Shown here: piece after piece, positions 26,694 through 34,909 of the stretch | Position numbering within the stretch: position 1 is the stretch's first letter | Layout: every line of letters starts with the position of its first letter | NCBI RefSeq assembly: GCF_001612945.1 | Contig: NZ_BDBK01000001.1 | Location: 620,001-684,000 of the forward strand | From: Nocardia inohanensis NBRC 100128 | GTDB lineage: Bacteria > Actinomycetota > Actinomycetes > Mycobacteriales > Mycobacteriaceae | Direction: 5' to 3' | Length of the DNA stretch: 64,000 nucleotides | The notes under the pieces: generated by a model | Database searches by the model: none | What the model was told of the DNA's origin: nothing | The model's input: only the letters and a program-made list of their open reading frames with translations | Made by a program: the position numbers and the translations under genes

Positions 26694-27424
26694 TCTTCAT
26701 CGGTAGCGGTGCCCTGCTCTGGCGGGCGGTCGATTTCGCCTCCGCCGCAGGCCATCCCGTCGATCTGGTGGTGGTCCCGGCCGGACAGGAGGGTTCGGCC
26801 GGTCAGCGGCGGACACCCCTGCTGGCCGCGACCGACGTGAACGCCGAAGCGGATCGATTGGGGCGCGCGTCGACCGACCGGATCGTGTTCTCGATCAACA
26901 ACCGCGCCATTCCGCGAGAACCCGTGCTGAACAAGGGTTTCCGCATCTACAACATCCACAACGGCCTGCTGCCCTACCATCGCGGACTACCCGAAGCCGC
27001 CATCGTCTACGCGATTCTCAACGGCGATAACGGCTATGGCGCGACCCTGCACGAAATCGACGCCGGGATCGACACCGGCCGCATCCTCGACACCGAGCGA
27101 TTCCCGCTCACCCCGGCCGACGGCTTCCAGGACGTCATGCTGAAGGGCCTGCGCGCCTGCACCCTGCTGTTCGAGCGCAACCTCGCGGCCATCGCCGCCG
27201 GTCACGCTACCCCGATGCCCCAATCCGCCGACGGCGGAGGCTATTTCGGCCGCGCGGCACTGATGCGACTGCCTGCCCTTACCGGCCATCCCGAGTTCCG
27301 TCGCGCCACCGACCTTGGCATCTTCGCGGCCGTCTATCCGGAACTGGCCGGTGCGGTCCGGGATTCTGAACTAGGGTCGGGTGCGTTCGCCGATCTTGCC
27401 GGCGGCGAGCACCGTGTGGAATGA
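26690..27424 (+). CDS. formyltransferase family protein
   Basis: A 244-residue protein with the formyl-THF transferase catalytic set: Asn88 and His90 in YNIHNGLLPYHRG and Asp128 in HEIDAGIDTGRI. This is the layout of Fmt/PurN-type enzymes, though shorter than Fmt and without its C-terminal tRNA-binding domain. ATG 26690 overlaps the NRPS stop (ATGA), so synthesis is coupled to the NRPS. The likely job is N-formylation of the aminoacyl group on the carrier protein or of the released product (inference; N-formylated NRPS products are known elsewhere). Confidence 0.87.
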   Translation: MIFIGSGALLWRAVDFASAAGHPVDLVVVPAGQEGSAGQRRTPLLAATDVNAEADRLGRASTDRIVFSINNRAIPREPVLNKGFRIYNIHNGLLPYHRGLPEAAIVYAILNGDNGYGATLHEIDAGIDTGRILDTERFPLTPADGFQDVMLKGLRACTLLFERNLAAIAAGHATPMPQSADGGGYFGRAALMRLPALTGHPEFRRATDLGIFAAVYPELAGAVRDSELGSGAFADLAGGEHRVE

Positions 27425-27433
27425 AAGGTTCTC

Positions 27434-27526
27434 GTGTCCTACCTGCTCTACGATTTTCTGCTCCCCGTGATGGGTCCGTCCGCCGCCGAATACTGGGCAA
27501 CCGTGTTCGTGATCGGACCGCTGTAG
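27434..27526 (+). CDS. 30-residue hydrophobic peptide
   Basis: GTG 27434 begins 9 bases after the formyltransferase stop and encodes SYLLYDFLLPVMGPSAAEYW followed by ATVFVIGPL, ending at TAG 27526. About 80 percent of its third codon positions are G or C, as in real genes here, and AAAGGTT lies about 6 bases upstream. The sequence is hydrophobic with a Gly-Pro break, like a small membrane peptide. No family is known to me. It may be a third member of the NRPS operon. Confidence 0.5.
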   Translation: MSYLLYDFLLPVMGPSAAEYWATVFVIGPL

Positions 27527-27687
27527 TAGCGGTGCGGTAGCCCTCCAGCTGTGACGCCCGTCATGCTCACCGGGGCGGGCAGTCCAGTCGTGTCCAACTG
27601 GCTATGAAGTGGCCTGAAGTGGCAGCCTAGAATCAGGGTGTTCGATTCCGAGCGACCTGATTGGCCCACATGACACAGGAGTTTGCC

Positions 27688-28590
27688 GTGACTACGCCCG
27701 AATCCACCCCCTCGATCGGAACCGCCCGCGTGAAGCGCGGCATGGCCGAGATGCTCAAGGGCGGTGTGATCATGGACGTGGTCACGCCGGAGCAGGCGAA
27801 GATCGCGGAAGACGCCGGCGCGGTGGCCGTCATGGCGCTGGAGCGCGTCCCCGCCGATATCCGCGCTCAGGGCGGCGTCTCCCGCATGAGCGACCCGGAC
27901 ATGATCGACGGCATCATCGAGGCGGTCTCCATTCCGGTCATGGCGAAGGCCCGCATCGGCCACTTCGTGGAGGCCCAGGTGCTCCAGTCGCTCGGCGTCG
28001 ACTACATCGACGAGTCCGAGGTGCTGACCCCCGCCGACTACGCCAACCACATCGACAAGTGGAACTTCACCGTTCCCTTCGTCTGTGGCGCCACCAACCT
28101 GGGCGAGGCGCTGCGCCGCATCACCGAGGGCGCGGCCATGATCCGCTCCAAGGGTGAGGCCGGCACCGGCGACGTCTCCAACGCCACCACCCACATGCGC
28201 AAGATCCGCTACGAGCTGCGCCGCCTGGCCTCGCTGCCCGAGGACGAGCTGTACGTGGCGGCCAAGGAACTCCAGGCCCCGTACGAGCTGGTGCGCGAGG
28301 TCGCCGAGACCGGCAAGCTGCCCGTCGTGTTGTTCACCGCCGGTGGTATCGCCACCCCGGCCGACGCCGCCATGATGATGCAGCTCGGCGCCGAGGGCGT
28401 GTTCGTCGGCTCGGGCATCTTCAAGTCCGGCAACCCGGCCCAGCGTGCGGCCGCCATTGTGAAGGCCACCACCTTCTACGACGACCCGGACGTGCTGGCC
28501 AAGGTGTCGCGCGGCCTGGGCGAGGCCATGGTCGGCATCAATGTCGACGAGATCCCGCAGCCGCACCGCCTCGCCGAGCGCGGCTGGTAA
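27688..28590 (+). CDS. pdxS: pyridoxal 5'-phosphate synthase subunit PdxS
   Basis: A 300-residue PdxS/SNZ barrel that makes PLP from ribose 5-phosphate, glyceraldehyde 3-phosphate and ammonia supplied by PdxT. Landmarks: [17 protein letters not shown], Lys87 in [10 protein letters not shown] (substrate imine), [16 protein letters not shown] (phosphate loop), [20 protein letters not shown] 27688 is preferred because AGGAG lies 7 bases upstream; ATG 27670 is an in-frame alternative. It ends before a textbook terminator. Its partner pdxT is 11.6 kb away with tesB and other genes between. Confidence 0.96.
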   Translation: MTTPESTPSIGTARVKRGMAEMLKGGVIMDVVTPEQAKIAEDAGAVAVMALERVPADIRAQGGVSRMSDPDMIDGIIEAVSIPVMAKARIGHFVEAQVLQSLGVDYIDESEVLTPADYANHIDKWNFTVPFVCGATNLGEALRRITEGAAMIRSKGEAGTGDVSNATTHMRKIRYELRRLASLPEDELYVAAKELQAPYELVREVAETGKLPVVLFTAGGIATPADAAMMMQLGAEGVFVGSGIFKSGNPAQRAAAIVKATTFYDDPDVLAKVSRGLGEAMVGINVDEIPQPHRLAERGW

Positions 28591-28614
28591 GCCCCGGGCC
28601 CACAGCCTGATTCG

Positions 28615-28658
28615 AACCGCCGGATGGTCCCGCGAGGATCATCCGGCGGTTTTCGTTT
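28615..28658 (+). terminator. rho-independent terminator after pdxS
   Basis: Arms 28615-28630 (AACCGCCGGATGGTCC) and 28636-28651 pair over 16 positions with a single G-T, the loop is CGCGA, and TTTTCGTTT follows. It lies 24 bases after the pdxS stop. The remainder of the gap to 28907 shows no gene. Confidence 0.9.
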
Positions 28659-28907
28659 GCCAGGCTCTCGATTTTCGGTGTGCGGCAGGGACTTTCGGCC
28701 CTGTCCGTCAAGGGCGGAATACACGAATGCTGGAAGGCGAGTCGGCGTGTCCGCACCACCGGCTACCTGCGCGCATCCGCTCCAGCAAACCCGGCAACAT
28801 TTCCCGGAATGTAATGCGGCAAATTTACTACCTGCTGATTTCTCGTTAATGTTCGGCGCAACCACCGGTGGGAACAGTCGAAACAAGCGTTCTGGCAAGG
28901 AGTCCGC

Positions 28908-29753
28908 ATGCTGGAAATTGACCAGTTCACCTATGGGTGGTTAACCCCGGGCCTGGCCTACATCATGTCCGTCACCGGGTCGTTGCTGGCCCTGCGCTGC
29001 ATGGTGCGCGCCCGTAGTCAGAACGGGCATCGAGGATGGATCGCCACCGGGGCCATCGCGCTCGGCGGTACCGGGATCTGGGTCATGCATTTCATTGCGA
29101 TGCTGGGGTTTTCGGTGCACGACGCCACCATCCGGTACAACGTGCCCATCACCGTGCTGTCCGCGATCATCGCCATGGGGGTGGTGTGGCTGGGGCTCTC
29201 GATCGTGGTGCATCAGCACGGTGAGGCGTTCGCGCTGATCACCGGCGGGGCGATCACCGGTCTAGGGGTCGGGGCCATGCACTACTCGGGCATGTACGCC
29301 ATGAAAACCGATGCGTCCGTGCGGTACGACCCCTGGGTGGTGCTGCTCTCCATCGTGATCGCGGTGGTGGCGGCGACCGCGGCGCTCTGGTTCGCACTGC
29401 ACGTGCAGGGCATTCTCTCCACCATCGGGGCGGCGCTCATCATGGGAATCGCGGTCTGCGGCATGCACTACACGGGCATGTTCGCCATGCGCGCACATGT
29501 CGCCGACCACCTGCACAATCCGGCGGGCGCGCAGGCGAACGAACTGCTCACCCCGCTCATCGTCGCGGTCAGCATGGTCACCATGCTCATGCTCTTCCAG
29601 GTCGGCATCACCGATGTCGAGGAGCCCGACCTGAGCCGCATTCGCGGCCAGTACGCGAGCCGCTTCTGGCCCAGCCGCGGCGGCGCCGACCGGCGCATCC
29701 CGCCCGACGATTTCCCCACCGAGACCTTCGAGGCCCGGCCCCGGCGCTGGTGA
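28908..29753 (+). CDS. MHYT-domain integral membrane sensor
   Basis: A 281-residue protein with seven predicted membrane helices and three MHYT-type motifs at the outer face (WVMHFIAM, AMHYSGMYAM, GMHYTGMFAM). MHYT domains are proposed to bind a metal, perhaps copper, and sense O2, CO or NO. Usually they are fused to GGDEF/EAL or kinase domains; this one ends in a short Arg/Pro-rich cytoplasmic tail with no output domain. ATG 28908 has AAGGAG 6 bases upstream. It ends three bases from a convergent methyltransferase. Confidence 0.9.
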   Translation: MLEIDQFTYGWLTPGLAYIMSVTGSLLALRCMVRARSQNGHRGWIATGAIALGGTGIWVMHFIAMLGFSVHDATIRYNVPITVLSAIIAMGVVWLGLSIVVHQHGEAFALITGGAITGLGVGAMHYSGMYAMKTDASVRYDPWVVLLSIVIAVVAATAALWFALHVQGILSTIGAALIMGIAVCGMHYTGMFAMRAHVADHLHNPAGAQANELLTPLIVAVSMVTMLMLFQVGITDVEEPDLSRIRGQYASRFWPSRGGADRRIPPDDFPTETFEARPRRW

Positions 29754-29756
29754 ACG

Positions 29757-30494
29757 CTATTTGGTGGCGGTGACGGCGCGGGTGGCGACGATCGGGCTGC
29801 CCCACCACATCCGCCACCCCAGCGGGCGGGCGGTGATCTCGCGAGCTCCGGAATCCTTCAGCGTGACAAGATATTCACCGGTCTTGAAGATGTCGGCGAT
29901 CACGATCCGCCCGCCCGGCCGCAGCACCCGCACGGCCTCCGCGACCGCCGCCGCACGTCTCTTCGCGGTCGGAATATTGTGAATGGCCAGGCTCGACACC
30001 ACCAGGTCGAAAGTATTGTCGCTGAACGGTAGTCGGGTCATATCGGCGGTATGCAGCTCGACCCGCTCCGCCACCCCTTCGACCACCGCATTGCGGGTGG
30101 TGGCGGCGATATCGTTGCCGGACTGGTCGATCGAGCGCCACAAATCGACGCCGTCCACCCGCCCCTGCGGCACGCGCCGCGCCACGGCGATCAGCACCGC
30201 CCCGCGCCCGCACCCCAGATCGACCGCCCGTTCGTCCCCGCGCAGTCGCAGCTCGTCCAGGAGTTCCTGCCAGACCGCGAACTTGCCCCGCCGCGAGACG
30301 TACAGGCACAGGACGCACTGCGCGCCCAGAACGACACCGGGAATCAGGAACCCCCAGGCGGTCGCCGACCCCGCGGTCGCCGCCATGCCGGCCGCGACCA
30401 GAAAAGTCGCCGACACGGCCGCGAAAGTCAGCGCCACCAGCGGCGCGTCGATCCCGTAGGACCCCTTCCGTGCGGCGTCCCGAACCAAGGCCAT
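29757..30494 (-). CDS. membrane-anchored SAM-dependent methyltransferase
   Basis: A 245-residue protein. Two N-terminal membrane helices (about 18-40 and 45-66) precede a class I methyltransferase domain with motif I VDLGCGRGA (91-99), an acidic end of strand 2 (VDGVDLW) and LRPGGRIVIADIF as motif III. The substrate is unknown; membrane anchoring suggests a lipid or quinone-type acceptor (inference). ATG 30494 has a G-rich stretch and GGAGA upstream. Confidence 0.85.
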   Translation of the reverse strand: MALVRDAARKGSYGIDAPLVALTFAAVSATFLVAAGMAATAGSATAWGFLIPGVVLGAQCVLCLYVSRRGKFAVWQELLDELRLRGDERAVDLGCGRGAVLIAVARRVPQGRVDGVDLWRSIDQSGNDIAATTRNAVVEGVAERVELHTADMTRLPFSDNTFDLVVSSLAIHNIPTAKRRAAAVAEAVRVLRPGGRIVIADIFKTGEYLVTLKDSGAREITARPLGWRMWWGSPIVATRAVTATK

Positions 30495-30614
30495 GCTGAG
30501 CCCCCCGTCTCCGGATTCACCTGTGCTCCAGCGTATGCCGGGGGACCGACGAGTGTCAGCGCCACCGGCGCGCCGCCCGGGTGTCGCCCGAGAATCCGCG
30601 CGACCCGCCCCGGC

Positions 30615-30731
30615 GTGCCTACGAGTGCCTCCGCCGACGAACACCGGTTGGCGGTGATACTCGAGCTGCTGAAAGATTTTCGAGAATTCTCGCGGGAGGA
30701 TGTCGAGAACGTCCGGCCGGCTCCGTCCTAG
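30615..30731 (+). CDS. possible 38-residue small protein
   Basis: GTG 30615 to TAG 30731 encodes a charged helical peptide (RLAVILELLKDFREFSREDV in its middle). About 70 percent of third codon positions are G or C. There is no ribosome site. A perfect palindrome CGAGAATTCTCG (30681-30692) lies inside. It may be a gene remnant or part of the promoter region of the following PPOX gene. Confidence 0.25.
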   Translation: MPTSASADEHRLAVILELLKDFREFSREDVENVRPAPS

Positions 30732-30785
30732 GGTCGAGAGCACCGGGAGATGGCGCTCGACGACACCGATGAAGGAGCGATCACC

Positions 30786-31283
30786 ATGGAGCAGGCGCGG
30801 ATCAACGAGATTCTGGAGCGGCCGATCAGCCGGGAGCTGCTGGCCCGGGATCTGACCCGGCTGGCGTATGTGGCCAAGGACGGGACGCCGCGCAGCATTC
30901 CGATCGCGTTCACCTGGAACGGGTCGGAGATCGTGCTGTGCACCACCAAGAACGCTCCGAAGCTGCATGCGTTGCGCGAGAATCCGATGGTCGCGCTGAC
31001 CATCGACACCGAGGTGCATCCGCCGAAGATCCTGCTCATTCGCGGGCGGGCCGAGCTGGATGTGGTCGACGGGATTCCGGCGGAGTACCTCGAGATGAAC
31101 GGCAGTTATGAGATGAGCGCCGAGCAGCGGGTCGAATGGGAGGCCGAGGTTCGTTCGCTGTACGACGGGATGGTGCGGATCGTCATCACGCCGACCTGGG
31201 CCAAGCTGATCGATTTCGAGAACACGCTGCCGTCCGCGGTGGAGGAACTGGTCCGGGAGCGGGCCGAACGGCAGGACGCCTGA
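30786..31283 (+). CDS. pyridoxamine 5'-phosphate oxidase family protein
   Basis: A 165-residue split-barrel flavin-binding protein: LARLAYVAKDGTPRSIPIAF-like opening (residues 20-40), then APKLHALRENPMVALTID and a strand pair LLIRGRAELD. The family includes FMN- and F420-dependent reductases; cofactor choice is not decidable here. AAGGAG lies 9 bases before ATG 30786. It precedes the DGPF-ECF42 pair by 44 bases on the same strand and may be under that sigma factor. Confidence 0.85.
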   Translation: MEQARINEILERPISRELLARDLTRLAYVAKDGTPRSIPIAFTWNGSEIVLCTTKNAPKLHALRENPMVALTIDTEVHPPKILLIRGRAELDVVDGIPAEYLEMNGSYEMSAEQRVEWEAEVRSLYDGMVRIVITPTWAKLIDFENTLPSAVEELVRERAERQDA

Positions 31284-31327
31284 GATCGATTCGGCCGTAC
31301 CCGGTCCAGCACTCCGAGGAGAAGACA

Positions 31328-31735
31328 ATGGCTAAATATCTGCTGCTCAAGCACTATCGCGGTGCGCCGCTGCCCGAGGGCTTCATTCCGATGGACCAGT
31401 GGACCCCGGAGGAGGTCACGGCTCATATCCAGTACATGCGGGACTTCGCCACGCGGCTCGAGGCCACCGGTGAGTTCGTCGAACATCAGGCGCTCTCCCC
31501 GCAGGGCACCTTCGTGCGCGGGGACGGGGAGGGTCGTCCGCCGGTCACCGACGGGCCGTTCGCGGAGACGAAGGATCTGATCGCCGGGTGGACGGTTATC
31601 GACGTCGAATCCTATGAGCGCGCACTGGAATTGGCGGCCGAACTCTCCGCCGCGCCGGGAGCGGGCGGCAAGCCGATCAACGAATGGCTCGAAATCCGGC
31701 CGTTCTTCAGCGCGATGCCCACCGTCACCGAGTGA
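31328..31735 (+). CDS. DGPF/YCII-domain protein
   Basis: A 135-residue protein of the YCII-related (DGPF) family: MAKYLLLKHYRGAP start and the name-giving VTDGPFAETKDLIAGW at about residues 73-88. These small alpha/beta proteins are regularly encoded next to group ECF42 sigma factors, as here, and may be their output targets or modulators. GAGGAG lies 8 bases before ATG 31328. Its stop overlaps the sigma-factor start (GTGA), so the two are translated together. Confidence 0.92.
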   Translation: MAKYLLLKHYRGAPLPEGFIPMDQWTPEEVTAHIQYMRDFATRLEATGEFVEHQALSPQGTFVRGDGEGRPPVTDGPFAETKDLIAGWTVIDVESYERALELAAELSAAPGAGGKPINEWLEIRPFFSAMPTVTE

Positions 31736-32880
31736 ACGAGTCGCTGCTGCGGGAACTCGTCCCCGCGGTGATCGGGATTCTCGTCCGGCGCGGAGCGGAC
31801 TTCGCGTCGGCCGAGGATGCGGTGCAGGAGGCGCTGATTCGCGCCTTGGAGACCTGGCCGGACGATCCGCCGCGCGACCCCAAGGGCTGGCTGGTGGCGG
31901 CCGCTTGGCACAAGTTCCTCGATGCCGCCCGAGCCGAAACCTCGCGGCGCGGAAGGGAACTCGCCGTGGAGGCCGAACCGCTGGCCGATCCGGTGCCGGG
32001 CACCGACGACTCGCTCTGGCTCTACTTCCTGTGCGCGCATCCGTCCCTGTCTCCCGGTTCGGCGGTCGCGTTGACTCTGCGGGCGGTCGGCGGCCTGACG
32101 ACCCGCCAGATCGCCGCCGCCTATCTCGTCCCGGAATCCACCATGGCGCAGCGCATCAGCCGGGCCAAGCGGCGGATCGCCGGTCTGCCGCTCGACCGGC
32201 CCGGCGATCCGGCGACCGTGCTGCGCGTCCTCTACCTCGTCTTCAACGAGGGTTACAGCGGTGACATCGACCTGGCGGCCGAAGCGATCCGCCTGACCCG
32301 TCAGCTGGCCGCCGCCACCGACGATCCCGAAGCCGCCGGCCTGCTCGCCCTCATGCTGCTGCATCACGCGCGCCGCGCTTCCCGCCTCACCGCCGACGGC
32401 CGCCTGGTGCCCCTCGCCGCACAGGACCGATCCCGTTGGGACACCGCGCTCATCGCCGAAGGGGTGACCATTCTGCAAAAGGCCCTGGCCCGCGACCGCT
32501 TGGGCGAATATCAAGCCCAAGCCGCGATAGCCGCACTGCACGCCGATGCTCCCGACGCGGCGGAAACCGACTGGGTGCAGATCGTGGAGTGGTACGACGA
32601 GCTACTCGCGATCACCGACAGTCAGATAGTGCGACTCAACCGCGCGGTCGCCATCGGCGAGGCCGACGGACCCCGAGCGGGTCTGGCGGAGCTGAACAAG
32701 GTCGATCCGGATCTGCCGCGCTACACCGCTGTGCACGCCTACCTGCTCGAACGCGCCGGTGATCTCGCACAGGCCGCCGACCTCTACGCGGCGGCATCCC
32801 ACGCCGCCACCAGCATTCCCGAGCGCGATCACCTCACCCGTGAGGCGGCGCGGGTGCGGCAGCTCTTGCGTTCTCGATGA
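31732..32880 (+). CDS. ECF42-group RNA polymerase sigma factor
   Basis: A 382-residue extracytoplasmic-function sigma factor. Region 2 is at about 5-70 (ASAEDAVQEALIRALETWP), region 4 at about 110-160 (LTTRQIAAAYLVPESTMAQRISRAKRRI), and a 220-residue C-terminal extension begins with VLRVLYLVFNEGYSG, the hallmark of the ECF42 group; the rest is helical, TPR-like. In other actinobacteria this extension is needed for activity and no anti-sigma factor is used; none is seen here. GTG 31732 overlaps the DGPF gene. Confidence 0.93.
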   Translation: MNESLLRELVPAVIGILVRRGADFASAEDAVQEALIRALETWPDDPPRDPKGWLVAAAWHKFLDAARAETSRRGRELAVEAEPLADPVPGTDDSLWLYFLCAHPSLSPGSAVALTLRAVGGLTTRQIAAAYLVPESTMAQRISRAKRRIAGLPLDRPGDPATVLRVLYLVFNEGYSGDIDLAAEAIRLTRQLAAATDDPEAAGLLALMLLHHARRASRLTADGRLVPLAAQDRSRWDTALIAEGVTILQKALARDRLGEYQAQAAIAALHADAPDAAETDWVQIVEWYDELLAITDSQIVRLNRAVAIGEADGPRAGLAELNKVDPDLPRYTAVHAYLLERAGDLAQAADLYAAASHAATSIPERDHLTREAARVRQLLRSR

Positions 32881-32889
32881 CTGACCGGA

Positions 32890-34071
32890 TCAAGTCCGGA
32901 ATGCGTTGTCCCAGTATCGATCCAGGCGGTGACGAGCTTCGGCAATCGGGGGAGCGGCGAGGGTGCCGTCCGCGTTCTCGGTGAGCAGGCCCAGTTCGGT
33001 CAGCGTGCGGAGCCCAGCGCGCACCTCGAAGTCGAAGGTGGTGTTCCAGTGCCGGCGGAACCAGGATTCGATCAGCCCGTCCAGGTCAGCGGCGGTCAGT
33101 GGATGGGGTGTGGTCCGCAGGAAGTGATAGGCGAGCAGCGCTTCCTTGAATTCGGATTCCTCGGCGGCGTCCAGCAGATGGTGGAACACCCCGGGGCCGT
33201 TGTCGAGATTGCGGAAATAGAGATGCTCGGACAGGGTTTTCAACAATTTGATCTTGCGGTTCTTGAATTTGGAGAACTGGCGGATCAGATAGCCGGTGAA
33301 AGCGGCGATACCCGCTCCGAGGGTGACCAGGGCGGCTTGATCGAGGCGGACGGACTCGTCACGCAGGCCGAGATAGAAGGCGAGCAGCAGGATCAACAAA
33401 CCCAGGGAGCCAACCAGTTTGGTGACCAGGACGATGATCCCCGAGACGACCGCGGGTACGCCGATGAGCAGCTTGTCGATGGGCCGCATATGAACTCGCA
33501 CACTCGGGTACAGCATCTCGAGGTCGTTCTTCGGTACGTTCTGGAACAGTTTCAACAGCACCCTGTCCTTGAACGCCACATACACCAGCACCTTGGAATA
33601 GCTGGTGAACTCGATGCTCCGCCGCCGTAAACCGTAGAGCCACTTCACCTGTTCACTGCGCTGAGATACCCCGCGCCGGAAGAACATCACCGTGTCGATC
33701 TCGTCGTCCTCGACCTCCAGCCGCACCTTCACCAGCGCGTCTTCGGCGAAAGCACTCGCGATCTCCGCCGCGTCGATCCGAACGAAGTCGGCCTCCTCCG
33801 CCAGCGCCACCAACTCGTCCTCCACCACCCGCCGCGCCGCCGCCTTGTCTCCGGCGCTCACGACCCCGACCGACCGCACATCCTGCGCCGGATCGACCAC
33901 CTGATAGGCGTCCAGCACCGCATCCCCCCGCCGATGAAACCGGTAGTGCGCCACCGCCCCCAGCAACCCCGCGAACGCGGCGAACCCCGCCCGCTCCGCC
34001 GCCGGAAGCTCCCCGGCGCACAACGAGATCACCGAGCTCTTGCGGAACGGAAGGAAGTGCTCGACAGCCAT
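32890..34071 (-). CDS. TMEM143/DUF3754-family membrane protein
   Basis: A 393-residue protein. The centre has LLKLFQNVPKNDLEMLYPSV (about 172-191), typical of the TMEM143/DUF3754 family, followed by two membrane helices (about 203-232 and 250-265). The N-terminal 130 residues are soluble alpha/beta and the C-terminal 120 helical. Function is unknown across bacteria, plants and mitochondria. It is convergent with the sigma-factor gene at ten bases. Confidence 0.8.
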   Translation of the reverse strand: MAVEHFLPFRKSSVISLCAGELPAAERAGFAAFAGLLGAVAHYRFHRRGDAVLDAYQVVDPAQDVRSVGVVSAGDKAAARRVVEDELVALAEEADFVRIDAAEIASAFAEDALVKVRLEVEDDEIDTVMFFRRGVSQRSEQVKWLYGLRRRSIEFTSYSKVLVYVAFKDRVLLKLFQNVPKNDLEMLYPSVRVHMRPIDKLLIGVPAVVSGIIVLVTKLVGSLGLLILLLAFYLGLRDESVRLDQAALVTLGAGIAAFTGYLIRQFSKFKNRKIKLLKTLSEHLYFRNLDNGPGVFHHLLDAAEESEFKEALLAYHFLRTTPHPLTAADLDGLIESWFRRHWNTTFDFEVRAGLRTLTELGLLTENADGTLAAPPIAEARHRLDRYWDNAFRT

Positions 34072-34121
34072 CGGGACATGCGATCATGAAACCCCCTCCG
34101 CGGCAATGGGTACGGCGCGCG

Positions 34122-34430
34122 TCAATTCACCGGAACCACATGATGCCGAATGGTGTCGTCCACCGGATTCCGCTCCGCGGCAGCCGAATCCGCCGGTTCG
34201 ATCCCGTCGAAGATGGCATCGAGAATATCGGCCCGATCCAGCGTGGCCGGGACGATGCACGCGGCCCGCGCACTCAGCATCACCGCGTGCAACACCGTCG
34301 CGTAGACCCGCGAACGCGGGACGGTCAGTCGCCAGCCGTGCTGTTCGCGTTCCCGCAACCGGCTCTCGACGATGTCGATGACATCCTGGATGACTTGCAG
34401 CTCTATGTCGTCTCGGCTATCGGTGGGCAT
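34122..34430 (-). CDS. hypothetical protein
   Basis: A 102-residue protein rich in helix (IELQVIQDVIDIVESRL; YATVLHAVMLSARAACIV). ATG 34430 is the nearest ATG; an in-frame GTG at 34496 would add a stretch with CARCAGIGWCAGC, which could bind zinc but has weaker codon bias. No family is recognised. Bases 34431-34687 upstream show nothing else I can support. Confidence 0.5.
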   Translation of the reverse strand: MPTDSRDDIELQVIQDVIDIVESRLREREQHGWRLTVPRSRVYATVLHAVMLSARAACIVPATLDRADILDAIFDGIEPADSAAAERNPVDDTIRHHVVPVN

Positions 34431-34687
34431 GCAACCAGCACACCAGCCGATCCCCGCACAGCGCGCGCAAAACTGAAGCTTCAGATCCAAGACCACCAGC
34501 TGGTATCACGTGTTCGGAGGACTGTTCAACGACACGTTGGTTCAAGAGCAGCTACAGCGAAAGCAGCGGCGCATGCGTGGAGGTCGCGTGGCTCGGGGGA
34601 GGGGAGGTGGGCGTTCGTGATTCGAAGAATCCGACGGGGCCGGCGCTTACCTTCCAACCCGGTGAGTGGGATGCCTTCGTTTCGAGT

Positions 34688-34864
34688 CTATGAGTAGTCG
34701 CGGAAGGTCATGACGAAACCGATCAGGGCGATGGCGAAGAGGGCGATGAACAGCACGATGCGCAACCACGTCACCGACAGGTCCCGGACCCAGAGTCCGG
34801 AGATCATGACGAAGAGCAGCATCAGTACGCCGTAGAAGGGCGTGCGCTTCGGGTGGCGGCCCAT
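34688..34864 (-). CDS. small two-helix membrane protein
   Basis: A 58-residue protein: a basic N-terminus (GRHPKRTPFYG), two hydrophobic helices (about 12-24 and 31-50) and a short charged end (TFRDYS). It resembles many unnamed small actinobacterial membrane proteins. ATG 34864 has AGGG 4 bases upstream; a GTG at 34900 is in frame. It follows the methyltransferase gene on the same strand with 45 bases between. Confidence 0.6.
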   Translation of the reverse strand: MGRHPKRTPFYGVLMLLFVMISGLWVRDLSVTWLRIVLFIALFAIALIGFVMTFRDYS

Positions 34865-34909
34865 AAGCCCTGGATACGCGCTATCGGGGGAGTGCGCCAC
34901 CCGCGCGGG

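Noticed and set aside
27421..27540. A 39-codon ATG frame overlapping the formyltransferase stop
   Set aside because: Arg-rich product with poor third-position G/C; the overlapping GTG frame at 27434 has much better coding character.
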